Assembly: GCF_042681825.1 (NCBI RefSeq)
Contig: NZ_JBHUGH010000006.1
Location: forward strand, 124,001 to 188,000
Origin: Halodurantibacterium flavum
Lineage (GTDB): Bacteria > Pseudomonadota > Alphaproteobacteria > Rhodobacterales > Rhodobacteraceae
Direction: 5' to 3'
DNA length: 64,000 nt
Shown: positions 1 to 9,211 of the stretch, in pieces
Layout of the letters: each line of letters starts with the position of its first letter
Numbering within the stretch: position 1 is the stretch's first letter
The notes under the pieces: model-generated
What the model was told of the DNA's origin: nothing
The model's input: the letters and a program-made list of their open reading frames with translations, nothing else
Database searches by the model: none
Made by a program: the position numbers and the translations under genes

Positions 1-897
1 GTCGATATCCGCGTCCGCTTTCCATCGGACCAGCGGAATCTGGAACGGCTGGAATATCTGCGGCTGAACACGCAGGTGGGGCTTGTGCCGATCCGCAACT
101 TCGTGACGCTGGAACCGGCGCCCCGGACCGGCATCATCACCCGGATCGACGGGCAGCGCGCCGTCACCATCGACGCGGGCGTGGAGGAAGGTTTGCTGGT
201 CGCCGACCAGATGGCGCAGCTACAGGCCGCGATCCGGGACAACCCGCCGCCGGAAGGCGTGATGATCAGCTTTGGCGGCGAGGCCGAGGATCAGGCCGAG
301 GCCGCAGCCTTTCTGGGCATCGCCTTCCTCAGCGCGATCTTCCTGATGCTGATGGCGCTGGTGACGCAGTTCAACAGCATCTATCAGGCGGTGCTGGTGA
401 TGTCGGCCATCGTCTTTTCGACGGCGGGGGTGTTCCTGGGGCTGATGATCACGGGGCAGCCGTTTGGTGTCGTGATGGGCGGGATCGGGGTGATCGCGCT
501 GGCCGGGATCGTGGTCAACAACAACATCGTTCTGATCGACACCTATAACGAGATGCGCGGGCGCGGCCATGACGCGGTCGAGGCGGCGCTGCGCACCGGC
601 GCGCTGCGTCTGCGGCCGGTCTTTCTGACCTCGGTCACGACGGTGCTGGGGCTGTTGCCGATGGTGCTCGGGATGAATATCGACTTCTTCTCGCGCAATA
701 TCACCTTTGGCGCACCCTCGGGGCAGATGTGGACCGAGCTTTCCACGGCCATCGCCGGTGGCCTTACCGTCGCCACGGTCCTGACGCTGGTGCTGACGCC
801 CTGCCTTCTGGTGCTGGGCGACCGGGTGGGCGCGCGCATCCGCCGCCTGTTCCGGCGCGCGCCGGCCTCGCCCGACGGGGCAACCGCAACCGCCTGA
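1..897 (+). CDS. RND-family efflux transporter, inner-membrane permease, C-terminal part
   Basis: The reading frame is open from base 1, so the gene starts upstream and only about the last 298 residues are present. The visible part has a periplasmic stretch followed by strongly hydrophobic segments and the motif GIVVNNNIVLID in a membrane helix, typical of AcrB/HAE1-type proton-driven drug exporters. The end carries the RPVFLTSVTTVLGLLPM block of the last membrane helices and a basic tail. By family knowledge it would work as a trimer with a periplasmic adaptor and an outer-membrane channel; neither is in the window, so they are probably upstream or elsewhere. Substrate cannot be judged. A clear intrinsic terminator follows 27 bases after the stop. 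Confidence 0.9.
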   Translation, partial: VDIRVRFPSDQRNLERLEYLRLNTQVGLVPIRNFVTLEPAPRTGIITRIDGQRAVTIDAGVEEGLLVADQMAQLQAAIRDNPPPEGVMISFGGEAEDQAEAAAFLGIAFLSAIFLMLMALVTQFNSIYQAVLVMSAIVFSTAGVFLGLMITGQPFGVVMGGIGVIALAGIVVNNNIVLIDTYNEMRGRGHDAVEAALRTGALRLRPVFLTSVTTVLGLLPMVLGMNIDFFSRNITFGAPSGQMWTELSTAIAGGLTVATVLTLVLTPCLLVLGDRVGARIRRLFRRAPASPDGATATA

Positions 898-924
898 GCC
901 CGTCTCCTGGCAAAGACCCGACAG

Positions 925-959
925 ATCCCGCAGCAATCAACCGCTGCGGGATTTTTTTC
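925..959 (+). terminator. Intrinsic terminator after the RND gene
   Basis: A perfect 10-bp stem (ATCCCGCAGC at 925-934 and GCTGCGGGAT at 943-952) with an 8-base loop is followed by a run of seven T (952-958). It closes the RND transcription unit before the lactate permease gene. Confidence 0.9.
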
Positions 960-1048
960 GTGACCTGCGCCCCAAACTCGGGAAAGGTGGAATCTGGTTC
1001 TGTTTTCTTACCAGATGCGGGACCTGGAGGAGTGTGGAGGAGAGGGGC

Positions 1049-2826
1049 ATGTCCCAGGGAGTAATGTTTTTCGCGGCGCTGATGCCCGTGGCGGTGGTGT
1101 TCCTGCTGCTTGTGGTGATGCGCTGGTCGGCCAAGCTGTCGATGCTGGCGGCTTATGTTGTAACGGTTCTGCTTGCGCTCGTGCTCTGGGGCACGGCGCC
1201 GGAACGGATCGGGGGGCGACGGTCAACGGCCTCGTGACGGCGATCACGCTGCTTTACATCGTCTTCGGCGCGATCCTGCTGCTTTACACGGTGCAGGAAT
1301 CCGGCGCGATCCGGGCGATCAAGCGCGGGTTTTCCGACATCTCGCCGGACCGGCGCATTCAGGCGATCATCATCGCATGGCTGTTCGGGTCGCTGATCGA
1401 GGGCGCGTCGGGCTTCGGCACCCCTGCGGCGGTGGCCGCGCCGCTGCTGGTGGCGATCGGCTTTCCGGCGATGGCGGCGGTGATGGTCGCGCTCATCATC
1501 CAGTCGACCCCGGTTTCCTTTGGCGCGGTGGGAACGCCGATGCTGGTGGGGATCGGCACCGGGCTTTCGGGCGATGCCGTCACGGGGGCCGGGGTCGCCT
1601 CGGTCGCCGAATATGTGCCGGTGGTGGCGGGGACCGTCTCGATCATTCACGCGCTGATCGGCATCCTGATCCCGCTGATCATGGTGGGGATGCTGACGCG
1701 GTTCTTCGGTGCCAGCCGCAGCTTTGCCGAAGGCTTCAGGGTCTGGAAATTCGCGCTCTTTGCGGGGCTCGCCTTTACCGTGCCCTATGTCGCGGTCGCG
1801 CATCTTCTGGGGCCGGAGTTTCCGTCGCTGCTGGGCGGGCTGATCGGGCTTCTGATCGTCGTGCCTTCGGCCCGGGCGGGGCTGTTCCTGCCACAGGACC
1901 GGTTCGATTTCCCGCCCCGCGCGCAATGGGGCTCGGACTGGCAGGGCACGGTCGAGCCTGACACGGCCGAGGCGGAGATCGCCCCCCATGGCCAGCCTGC
2001 GCGGCGCGAGATCTCGCTGCTGACGGCGTGGATGCCCTATGTCATCGTGGCGGTGCTGCTGGTGCTGACGCGGACGGTCCAGCCGCTCAAGGCCTGGCTT
2101 ACCGGGCCGGACACGACGCTGGCGCTGCGCGACATCTTCGGGTCGGGGATCAACGCCTCGGCACAGTTCCTCTATTCGCCGGGGACGGTGATGATCCTTG
2201 CATCGCTGATTTCGGTCGTGCTGTTCCGGATGCGGGGGCGCGACTATGGCCGGGCCTTCGCGATTTCCGCCCGCACGATGAGCGCGGCCGCCCCGGCGCT
2301 GCTGCTTGCCGTGCCGATGGTGCAGGTCTTCATCAACTCGGGCGGGAACGGGCTTGCGTCGATGCCGATCACGCTGGCACAGGGCATGTCCGCCGCAGCC
2401 GGCGAGGCATGGCCGTTCTTTGCGCCACTGGTCGGTGCGCTTGGCGCCTTCATCGCGGGGTCGAACACGGTGTCGAACATGATGTTCGCGCTGTTCCAGT
2501 TCTCGACCGCGCAGGGGATCGGGCTGGAACTGGCGGGGATCACCGTGGTCGTGGCGCTTCAGGCCGTCGGCGGGGCGGCAGGCAACATGATCTGCGTGCA
2601 CAACGTCGTTGCGGCCTCGGCGACAGTCGGCCTGACCGACAAAGAGGGCGATCTGATCCGCAAGACCCTTATTCCCATGGCCTATTACGTGGTGCAGGCG
2701 GGTCTGATCGGGATGGCCTTCATCCATGGCGGGCTTTGGTGGCTGGCGGCGGTGATCTGGGCCGCGGCGGTGATCGCCACCATGGCGCGAAGCCGCGCCC
2801 GACTTGCGGCGCAACCGGCCGAGTGA
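1049..2826 (+). pseudogene. L-lactate permease family transporter, disrupted by a single-base frameshift
   Basis: ATG at 1049 is preceded by GGAGGAGAGG. The first 56 or so codons encode a hydrophobic start (MSQGVMFFAALMPVAVV) and run in frame until a six-G tract at 1211-1216; after it this frame stops at 1237, while the frame one base back continues with the rest of the permease to 2826. Adding one G restores a continuous product of about 592 residues, close to the usual LldP/LctP length, reading through IGGATVNGLVTAI. The family imports lactate or glycolate with protons through a dozen or more membrane helices, many visible here. It may be a real inactivating mutation, phase variation in the G tract, or a sequencing error. 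Downstream codons look intact, so decay, if real, is recent. A terminator follows closely. Confidence 0.85.
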
Positions 2827-2828
2827 CG

Positions 2829-2856
2829 AAAGGCCCCGCCCCGGCGGGGCCTTTTC
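2829..2856 (+). terminator. Intrinsic terminator after the lactate permease
   Basis: AAGGCCCCGCC at 2830-2840 pairs with GGCGGGGCCTT at 2843-2853 around a minimal CC loop, ending in CCTTTT. It lies directly after the permease stop codon and separates it from the iron operon. Confidence 0.85.
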
Positions 2857-2883
2857 ACAACGGCAGGAGGCGGCACCTTGGCC

Positions 2884-2912
2884 TTGACATGCGGGGCCGG
2901 GGGCGAAACAAG
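2884..2912 (+). promoter_or_regulatory. Candidate sigma-70 type promoter of the siderophore operon
   Basis: A consensus TTGACA at 2884-2889 is followed after 17 bases by AACAAG, a weak -10. It lies between the terminator and the binding-protein start at 2986. The -35 match is the only strong part; no clear iron-regulator palindrome was seen. Confidence 0.3.
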
Positions 2913-2985
2913 GGGGCTATCCCGCGCAAGCCATTCGCCAGCGTTTTCGTCCCACCGCGTTTCCCGCGCCCGGAGCGTTCGCGCC

Positions 2986-3996
2986 ATGTCGCTTGCCGTT
3001 GTCTTCAGTGTCCTGCGCCCTCTTTTGCTGGCGCTTGCCGTCCTTGCATCTGCCGGTCTGGCGGCCGCGCAGGAGTTTCCGCAGACCTTCCCCCATGTCT
3101 ATGGCGAAACCGTGGTGCCCGAACGGCCCCAGCGGGTCGTATCGATCGGCTATGTGGGACATGACAACCTGCTCGCGCTGGGGATCGTGCCGGTGGGCCT
3201 GCGCCATTGGTATGGCGACACGCCGCGGGGCGTCTGGCCCTGGGCCGAGGCCGTACTCGGCGATGCGAATCCGGTCGTCCTGCGGGGCGAGGTGTCGCTG
3301 GAACAGGTGGCGGCGCTTTCGCCCGATCTCATCCTCGCGATCTCCTCGGGCATCACCGCCGAGGAATACGCAGTTCTGTCGCAGATCGCGCCGACCATCG
3401 CGTCCGAGGCGCATTATGGCAGCTTCGGTACGCCCTGGCAGGTGCAGATCCTGACCACCGCGCGGGCCGTGGGCCGTCTGACGCAGGCCGAGGAACAGCT
3501 TGCCGCGCTGGAGGCCCGCATCGCCGACATCCGCGCCGCCCACCCGGACTGGCAGGGAATGACGGCGGTGGCGGCCTATGCCTGGGCGGGGGTCCCGGGG
3601 GCGTTCCGGTCCAGCGATTCACGCACGGGGCTCTTGAACGCGCTTGGTTTCGTCACGCCTGCGGCGATCGACAGCGCAAGCGGGGCCGAGTTCTACACCA
3701 GCTTCTCGCCCGAGGATCTCTCGGTCCTCGACACCGACCTGCTGGTCTGGATCGGCGATCAGGACGATGGGTCAGGCATCCGCTCGCTTGCGCTGCGTCA
3801 GGGGCTGCGCGCGCATCAGGAGGGGCGGGAAATCCACGCCGACGGAATGCTGGCGGGCGCCTTGGGCCATGCGACGCTGCTGAGCCTGCCTTACGCGCTC
3901 GACCGGCTGATCCCCGAGATAGAGGCCGCGGTCGATGGCGACCCGGCGACGCCGGTTCCGTCTGCCGTGGCGGCCGGGCTTGCGCCCCGGGACTGA
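2986..3996 (+). CDS. Periplasmic ferric-siderophore binding protein of an ABC transporter
   Basis: The 336-residue product starts with a Sec signal peptide ending near AAAQEF, with no lipobox, so it should be a free periplasmic protein. The mature part opens with the family pattern of FepB/FhuD-type proteins, RPQRVVSIGYVGHDNLLALG, and later has LSPDLILAISS and an EDLSVLDTDLLVW block. ATG 2986 is chosen over an upstream TTG at 2878 because the signal peptide begins here and GGAG lies a suitable distance upstream. It is the first gene of a five-gene operon with two FecCD permeases, an ATPase and a siderophore reductase, which supports an iron-siderophore ligand; the exact siderophore is unknown. 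Confidence 0.88.
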   Translation: MSLAVVFSVLRPLLLALAVLASAGLAAAQEFPQTFPHVYGETVVPERPQRVVSIGYVGHDNLLALGIVPVGLRHWYGDTPRGVWPWAEAVLGDANPVVLRGEVSLEQVAALSPDLILAISSGITAEEYAVLSQIAPTIASEAHYGSFGTPWQVQILTTARAVGRLTQAEEQLAALEARIADIRAAHPDWQGMTAVAAYAWAGVPGAFRSSDSRTGLLNALGFVTPAAIDSASGAEFYTSFSPEDLSVLDTDLLVWIGDQDDGSGIRSLALRQGLRAHQEGREIHADGMLAGALGHATLLSLPYALDRLIPEIEAAVDGDPATPVPSAVAAGLAPRD

Positions 3997-3999
3997 CGG

Positions 4000-5004
4000 A
4001 TGCGGCTTTCGATGCTGACCCTCCTGCTGCTTTCGGCGCTTTGCGGCGCGGCGCTGATGGCGCTGGCCTTTGGTGCGCGCAGCGTTCCGCTGTCGCAGGT
4101 CTGGGCGGCCCTCGTGACGCCCGATCCGGGCGATCCGGCGCATCTGACAGTCACGGCGATCCGGCTGCCGCGTCTTTGGGCCGCGCTGATCGCCGGGGCG
4201 GGGCTGGGAATGGCGGGCGTCCTGATGCAGGCGGTCACGCGCAACCCGCTGGCCGAACCGGGCCTTCTGGGCGTCAGCGCGGGGGCGGGGTTCGCGGTGG
4301 TGGCGGGGTCGTTCCTGTGGCGCCTGGGCGATCCGGCGCTTCTTGCGCTTCTGGCCTTTCCAGGCGCCGCGCTGGCGAGCATCGCGGTCTTCATGCTCGG
4401 CGGTGGCGGGCAGGTGACCCAGGGCGGGACCAGCCCGGCGCGGCTCGCGCTTGCGGGGGTCGCAATCAATGCGCTGCTCGTTTCGGCGATTTCCGGCATG
4501 GTCCTCACCCGGAACGAGACGCTGGAGCTCTACCGCTTCTGGGTGGTCGGCGCGCTGAGCGGCGCGGGCGAGAGGCCGCTTGCGCTCATGGGCGGTATCG
4601 TCGCCGCCGCGGGGGCCGGGGCGTTGCTGACGGCGGGGCGGTTCGACCTGCTCGCCATGGGTGACGACGCCGCGCGCGGTCTGGGTGCGCATCCCGGAGC
4701 GGTCCGCGCGATCGCGCTGCTTTTAGTCACGGCGCTTTGCGGCGCGGCGGTTGTGGTGGCTGGGCCGGTGGCCTTCGTGGGGCTTGCCGTCGCCCATCTG
4801 GCGCGGTTTCTGGCCGGGCCGGGGGTGCGGGGCTGTGTGTGGCTCGCGCTCTTTCTCGGGCCGGTGTTGCTCATGCTGGCGGATACGGCGGGCCGGCTGG
4901 TCATCGCCCCGGAAGAGTTGCGGCTGGGCACCATGGCGGGGCTCCTGGGCGGACCGCTTTTTGTCCTGATCGTGCGGCGCCTGCGGCCGGGGGCCTGGGC
5001 ATGA
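4000..5004 (+). CDS. FecCD-family iron-siderophore ABC transporter permease, first subunit
   Basis: A 334-residue integral membrane protein of the FecCD/BtuC fold. The block LPRLWAALIAGAGLGMAG followed by QAVTRNPLAEPGLLGVSAGAGFA is the family signature. Many hydrophobic segments fit about nine or ten helices. It starts three bases after the binding-protein stop and its own stop overlaps the next permease by four bases (ATGA), so the two permeases are probably translated together as a heterodimer through which the ferric-siderophore passes. Confidence 0.9.
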   Translation: MRLSMLTLLLLSALCGAALMALAFGARSVPLSQVWAALVTPDPGDPAHLTVTAIRLPRLWAALIAGAGLGMAGVLMQAVTRNPLAEPGLLGVSAGAGFAVVAGSFLWRLGDPALLALLAFPGAALASIAVFMLGGGGQVTQGGTSPARLALAGVAINALLVSAISGMVLTRNETLELYRFWVVGALSGAGERPLALMGGIVAAAGAGALLTAGRFDLLAMGDDAARGLGAHPGAVRAIALLLVTALCGAAVVVAGPVAFVGLAVAHLARFLAGPGVRGCVWLALFLGPVLLMLADTAGRLVIAPEELRLGTMAGLLGGPLFVLIVRRLRPGAWA

Positions 5005-5990
5005 CCATCACGGGCATCAGGGGGCTGGCGGCGCTTGCCGTGATCCTGTTGCTGGCGATGCTGGCAGGGGTCGCGCTTGGCGATGTGCCGCTGGGGCCGG
5101 GCGCGATCTGGCAGGGCCTGACCGGTGGCGGCGGCCCGGCCGAGATGTTCGTGCGCATCCTGCGTGGCCCGCGTGTGGTCACGGGCGCGCTCGCTGGCGC
5201 CGCACTGGGGCTGTCGGGGGCGATCCTGCAATCGCTGTTGCGCAATCCGCTCGCGGCGCCGGACGTGCTCGGCTTCACCTCGGGGGCGGGGCTGGGCGTC
5301 GCGGTGACGCTGACCTTCCTTGGGGGCGCGGCGTTGTCGGTGACGCTGGGGGCCGCGATGGGTGGTATTCTGGCGGCGCTGCTGGTGGGCGCGCTGGCTG
5401 CGGGCGGCGGGGGCCTTGTGCCGCTGCGCCTGATCCTTGTGGGGATCGGGGCGGCCATCACGCTTCAGGCGGGGACCGAGTTCCTGCTGATCCGGGCGAA
5501 CGGGCAGCAGGCGGCCGAGATTTCGCGCTGGCTTTCGGGCTCGCTGGCGGCGCGTAACTGGGGACATGCGGCGCAGATCGCGCTGTGCCTTGGGCTGCTG
5601 GTGCCGCTGCTTCTGTGGCTTGCTCCGGCCTTGCGCCTGCTGGAACTGGGCGACGACCTTGCCGCGGGGCTTGGAACGCGGGTCGCGGCGGCGCGCGCGG
5701 GGCTGGCGGCACTGGCGGTGCTGATGGCGGCTGCGGCGGTCGCGGTGGCGGGCCCGGTTCCGTTCGTCGCGCTGTTGTCGGCGCCGGTCGCGCGGCGGCT
5801 TGGCGGGCAGGGCGGTGCGGCGCTGGCGGGTGCTGCGCTGGTGGGGGCGGCGGTCACCGTGCTGGCCGATCTGGCGGCGCGGATCGCGGTCCCGGGCGTG
5901 CAACTGCCGCTGGGGGTGATGACGGGCCTTCTGGGCGCGCCCTACCTCCTGTGGCTTTTGACCCGAGAGATGGAGAGGGGCAGCATATGA
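5001..5990 (+). CDS. FecCD-family iron-siderophore ABC transporter permease, second subunit
   Basis: A 329-residue paralogue of the preceding permease, with the same signature (LRGPRVVTGALAGAALG, then LQSLLRNPLAAPDVLGFTSG). ATG 5001 overlaps the previous stop by four bases and is preferred to the longer open frame from 4737, whose extra residues are not hydrophobic and lie inside the other permease. It ends in an ATGA overlap with the ATPase gene. Together the pair forms the membrane channel of the importer. Confidence 0.9.
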   Translation: MTITGIRGLAALAVILLLAMLAGVALGDVPLGPGAIWQGLTGGGGPAEMFVRILRGPRVVTGALAGAALGLSGAILQSLLRNPLAAPDVLGFTSGAGLGVAVTLTFLGGAALSVTLGAAMGGILAALLVGALAAGGGGLVPLRLILVGIGAAITLQAGTEFLLIRANGQQAAEISRWLSGSLAARNWGHAAQIALCLGLLVPLLLWLAPALRLLELGDDLAAGLGTRVAAARAGLAALAVLMAAAAVAVAGPVPFVALLSAPVARRLGGQGGAALAGAALVGAAVTVLADLAARIAVPGVQLPLGVMTGLLGAPYLLWLLTREMERGSI

Positions 5991-6754
5991 TGCTGGAAGC
6001 GCAGGATCTTCGGCTCGGCTTTGCCGGCAAGGTGGTGATCGACCGGCTGTCGCTGCGATTGCCTGCCGGGCAGATGACGGCGATCATCGGGCCGAACGGC
6101 TGCGGCAAGTCCACATTGCTGCGGGGCCTGGCGCGGCTCTTGCGGCCCATGGCGGGGCGTGTGCTGCTGGAGGGCTGCGATATCAACGCCCTGCCCACGC
6201 GGCAGGTGGCGCGGCGGCTGGCGCTGTTGCCGCAGTCGCCCATCGCGCCCGAGGGGATCAGCGTCGCCGATCTGGTGGCGCGGGGGCGGGCGCCGTGGCG
6301 CGGGCCGTTCGGGCTTGGCCCCGCCGACCGCGACGCGGTGGCCCATGCGCTGGCGGTGACGGGGCTTGCGGCGCATGGCGCGCGGCCCCTCTCGGCGCTA
6401 TCGGGCGGTCAGCGGCAGCGCGCCTGGATCGCGATGGCGCTTGCGCAGGACACGCCGCTCCTGCTGCTGGATGAACCGACCACATGGCTTGACCTGCCGC
6501 ATCAGGTGGAGCTTCTGTCGCTGTTGCAGCGGCTGCGGGCCGGGCGGGGCCGGACCGTCGTCACCGTCCTCCACGATCTGGGGCTGGCCGCGCGTTTCGC
6601 CGATCATGTGGTGGTGGTGGCCGGGGGCGCGATTCTGGCCGAGGGCCCGCCCGCCGAGGTCGTCACCCCTGACACGCTGCGGGCGGCCTTCGGGCTGGAG
6701 GCCGTCGTGATCCCCGATCCGGTTGCGGGAACCCCGCTGGTGGTGCCGAAATGA
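5987..6754 (+). CDS. Iron-siderophore ABC transporter ATP-binding protein
   Basis: The 255-residue product has Walker A GPNGCGKST at about residues 35-43, the signature LSGGQRQR, Walker B LLLLDEPT and the following switch histidine in VLHDLG: a FepC/FecE-type ATPase that powers the two FecCD permeases. Two adjacent in-frame ATG codons (5987 and 5990) are possible starts; the first overlaps the preceding stop. AGAGGGG lies just upstream. The stop overlaps the next gene by four bases. Confidence 0.92.
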   Translation: MMLEAQDLRLGFAGKVVIDRLSLRLPAGQMTAIIGPNGCGKSTLLRGLARLLRPMAGRVLLEGCDINALPTRQVARRLALLPQSPIAPEGISVADLVARGRAPWRGPFGLGPADRDAVAHALAVTGLAAHGARPLSALSGGQRQRAWIAMALAQDTPLLLLDEPTTWLDLPHQVELLSLLQRLRAGRGRTVVTVLHDLGLAARFADHVVVVAGGAILAEGPPAEVVTPDTLRAAFGLEAVVIPDPVAGTPLVVPK

Positions 6755-7719
6755 CCGAGAGTGTGAGCGCCCTTCTTCCCGGCCTTGGCCCCGATGCCGC
6801 CCGCGAGGCGCTTGAACGGCAGGCGGCGGCCTATGAACTGACCTGTCGCGATACCGCGGCGGGGTTGGAGCTTGAACTTTGGGGCGGTGTCCTGCGGCTT
6901 GCAGGGGCACGGTTGCTGTTGCAGGCGCCCGACATGCGCACGCTCTTCATCCTGCAAGAGGCGGCGAGCTATGCGTTTGATGCGGCAGGCTGTGTCCCCG
7001 TCTGGGACAGCGTGGACGAAGGCGCGCCCGCCCCGAACCTGAGCCTGTTTCGCGTCGCAGGCTGCCGGCGCATCAGTCGCGACTTCCGCCGGCTGAGGGT
7101 GGAAGGGCCCGATCTCGCACGCTTTGCCCTAGGCGGGATGCATGTGCGGCTGGTCTTTGCACTGGCAGGCGATCCCGGCTGGCCGCGGATCGACGCGCGC
7201 GGGCGCACCCATTGGCCCGAGGGGCTGCATCGCCCGGTCTACACCATCCGGCGGATGGATGCGGCGGCGGGCTGGGCGGACCTCGACATCTTTGTGCATG
7301 AGGGCGGGCGGACGACAGACTGGTCCGCCACCGTCGCCCCTGGCACCGAGGTCGGCATGATCGGCCCGGGCGGCGGCGAGCCGCTGTCGGGCGGGTGGCT
7401 CGGCCTCTTTGGCGATGAAACGGCGCTGCCCGCCATCGCCCGGATGCTGGAAGGCGCGGACCGCGCAACCACCGGCATCGCCTGCCTGCGCGCCGCGCCC
7501 GAGGATGTGGCGGCGATCAAGGCGCCGCCGGGCGTCCTGCTGCGGGTTGTCCCGGATCTTGTGGCGGCCCTGCGCGAAACCGGGCTGCCCGATGGCGCCA
7601 CGGTCTGGTTCGCGGCGGAAAAGGCAGAGGCCGACGCCGCCCGGGCCGACCTGCGCACCCGGGGCATCGCACGCGACCGGATGCAGGTGGCCGCCTACTG
7701 GACCCGTGACAAAGGCTAG
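6751..7719 (+). CDS. Siderophore-interacting protein, FAD-dependent ferric reductase, with N-terminal DUF2218-like region
   Basis: The 322-residue protein begins with about 95 residues resembling the DUF2218 module often fused to this family. From about residue 105 the SIP FAD-binding fold follows, with the flavin motif RPVYTIR at 161-167 and a glycine-rich GMIGPGGG further on, then the C-terminal nucleotide-binding part. Such proteins reduce imported ferric-siderophore in the cytoplasm so that iron is released. As the last gene of the operon, joined by an ATGA overlap to the ATPase, it completes the uptake path. The gene ends two bases before a convergent gene, with no hairpin seen between them. 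Confidence 0.9.
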   Translation: MTESVSALLPGLGPDAAREALERQAAAYELTCRDTAAGLELELWGGVLRLAGARLLLQAPDMRTLFILQEAASYAFDAAGCVPVWDSVDEGAPAPNLSLFRVAGCRRISRDFRRLRVEGPDLARFALGGMHVRLVFALAGDPGWPRIDARGRTHWPEGLHRPVYTIRRMDAAAGWADLDIFVHEGGRTTDWSATVAPGTEVGMIGPGGGEPLSGGWLGLFGDETALPAIARMLEGADRATTGIACLRAAPEDVAAIKAPPGVLLRVVPDLVAALRETGLPDGATVWFAAEKAEADAARADLRTRGIARDRMQVAAYWTRDKG

Positions 7720-7721
7720 GT

Positions 7722-8030
7722 CTACTCGATAGCGATGCGCTGTCGCAGCGCGCCGGTTTGCGCATCGTAGATCAGGATCTCGCCCGTATCCGTCACGATC
7801 GCATACCAGCCCTGGCCTTGGGTAAAGGCCGTGGCGCGCGTGCCCTCCGGCAAGGCGATGGTTTCTGGCAGGGCGATGCCCGCTTGTTCGGGGATCTGCG
7901 TCAGCCGGGTGACAAGCAGCACGATGATGATTAAAAGCCCCGCAATCATCACGCCGGTCAGCGCCGTGACCAGCCGTTTCAGAAACCGGAGTTCCCGGGG
8001 CAGAGGCCCGGGGGCGTCCTTGTCAGTCAT
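7722..8030 (-). CDS. Small single-span membrane protein of unknown function (DUF6476-like)
   Basis: About 102 residues: a charged N-terminus, one hydrophobic helix (residues about 25-45, VTALTGVMIAGLLIIIVLLV), then a periplasmic domain of some 55 residues that looks like a short beta structure (GQGWYAIVTDTGEILIYD). I recall this pattern from Rhodobacteraceae proteins labelled DUF6476, but assign no function. The start MTDKD at 8030 is preferred; another in-frame ATG at 8042 would overlap the divergent rluD start. It sits head to head with rluD, as this small protein often does, from memory. Confidence 0.7.
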   Translation of the reverse strand: MTDKDAPGPLPRELRFLKRLVTALTGVMIAGLLIIIVLLVTRLTQIPEQAGIALPETIALPEGTRATAFTQGQGWYAIVTDTGEILIYDAQTGALRQRIAIE

Positions 8031-8040
8031 CGAGATATCC

Positions 8041-9084
8041 ATGCCGCAGCTTCAGGTGACGATCGCCGCCGACCCACCCGACCGTCTTGATAAGGCGCTT
8101 GCCCGAGATGTGCCAGAGGCGGCGGCCCTGTCGCGGTCGCGGCTTTCGCGGCTGATCGCCGATGGCGCGGTGACGCGGGGCGGCGAGGTCATCACCGACG
8201 GCAAGGCGCGGGTGGCCGAGGGCGAGGTGATCACCATCACGCTCGACGCACCCGAGGCGGTGGAAACCGTGGCGCAGGACATCCCGCTGGCCGTGATCTG
8301 GGAGGACGACGACCTGATCGTCATCGACAAGCCCGCGGGGATGGTGGTGCATCCGGCGCCCGGCTCGCCCGACCGGACGCTGGTGAACGCGCTTTTGCAT
8401 CATTGCGGCGATACGCTGTCGGGCATCGGCGGCGAACGGCGTCCGGGCATCGTGCACCGGATCGACAAGGAGACCTCGGGCCTGCTGGTCGTCGCGAAAT
8501 CGGACCGGGCGCATCACGGGCTGGCTGTGCAGTTCGAACGTCACAGCGTCCACCGCCGCTATCTCGCGCTTTGCCATGGGGTGCCTGACGCCGCCGATCC
8601 CCGGCTGAGGGGCGTGCGGGGCGTGAGCTTTGAGGCGGGCAACATCCTCAAGATCACGACGCAACTCGCCCGGCACAAGACCGACCGTCAGCGTCAGGCG
8701 GTGCTGTTCCAGGGCGGGCGTCATGCGGTGACGCGGGCCCGGGTGCTCGACCGGTTCGGTGACCCGGCGGCCGCGGCGCTGCTGGAATGCTGGCTGGAAA
8801 CGGGACGCACCCATCAGATCCGGGTGCATCTGGCCCATGCGGGGCACGGGCTGGTCGGCGATCCGGTCTATGGCGGGCGCCGGAAACCCCCGGCAAAGGC
8901 GCTGGGGACCGCGGCTGCCGAGGCTATCGCCGGATTCCCCCGGCAGGCGCTGCACGCGGCCGAACTGGGCTTTGACCATCCCGTCACCGGCGAACGGCTG
9001 ATGTTTTCCGCGCCTCTGCCGTCTGATTTCGAGGCGCTGCTGGGTGCGCTGGGGTGGCAATCAAGATCACCTGACCACACATAA
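8041..9084 (+). CDS. rluD: RluA-family 23S rRNA pseudouridine synthase (RluD type)
   Basis: The 347-residue product has an N-terminal S4 RNA-binding domain (about residues 12-75) and the RluA catalytic domain with the motif HRIDKETSG, whose Asp142 is the expected catalytic residue. GRTHQIRVHLAHAGH and DPVYGG are further family landmarks. RluD-type enzymes isomerise uridines in helix 69 of 23S rRNA; assignment to RluD rather than RluC rests on the S4 domain and overall resemblance. ATG 8041 is chosen because the family N-terminus (PQLQVTIAADPPDRLD) begins there; the open frame further upstream lies antisense to the small membrane protein. Confidence 0.9.
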   Translation: MPQLQVTIAADPPDRLDKALARDVPEAAALSRSRLSRLIADGAVTRGGEVITDGKARVAEGEVITITLDAPEAVETVAQDIPLAVIWEDDDLIVIDKPAGMVVHPAPGSPDRTLVNALLHHCGDTLSGIGGERRPGIVHRIDKETSGLLVVAKSDRAHHGLAVQFERHSVHRRYLALCHGVPDAADPRLRGVRGVSFEAGNILKITTQLARHKTDRQRQAVLFQGGRHAVTRARVLDRFGDPAAAALLECWLETGRTHQIRVHLAHAGHGLVGDPVYGGRRKPPAKALGTAAAEAIAGFPRQALHAAELGFDHPVTGERLMFSAPLPSDFEALLGALGWQSRSPDHT

Positions 9085-9211
9085 GCGTGAGGCCCTGACA
9101 CAAAACTGGAGTCCGCTCCGTTCAATGGACATCTGATGTTAAAACTGTGACGTCATGGCTGCGGCCCGCGCGTCGCACGGTCACGCGCTTGTCACGAGGG
9201 GGACAAAAGGC

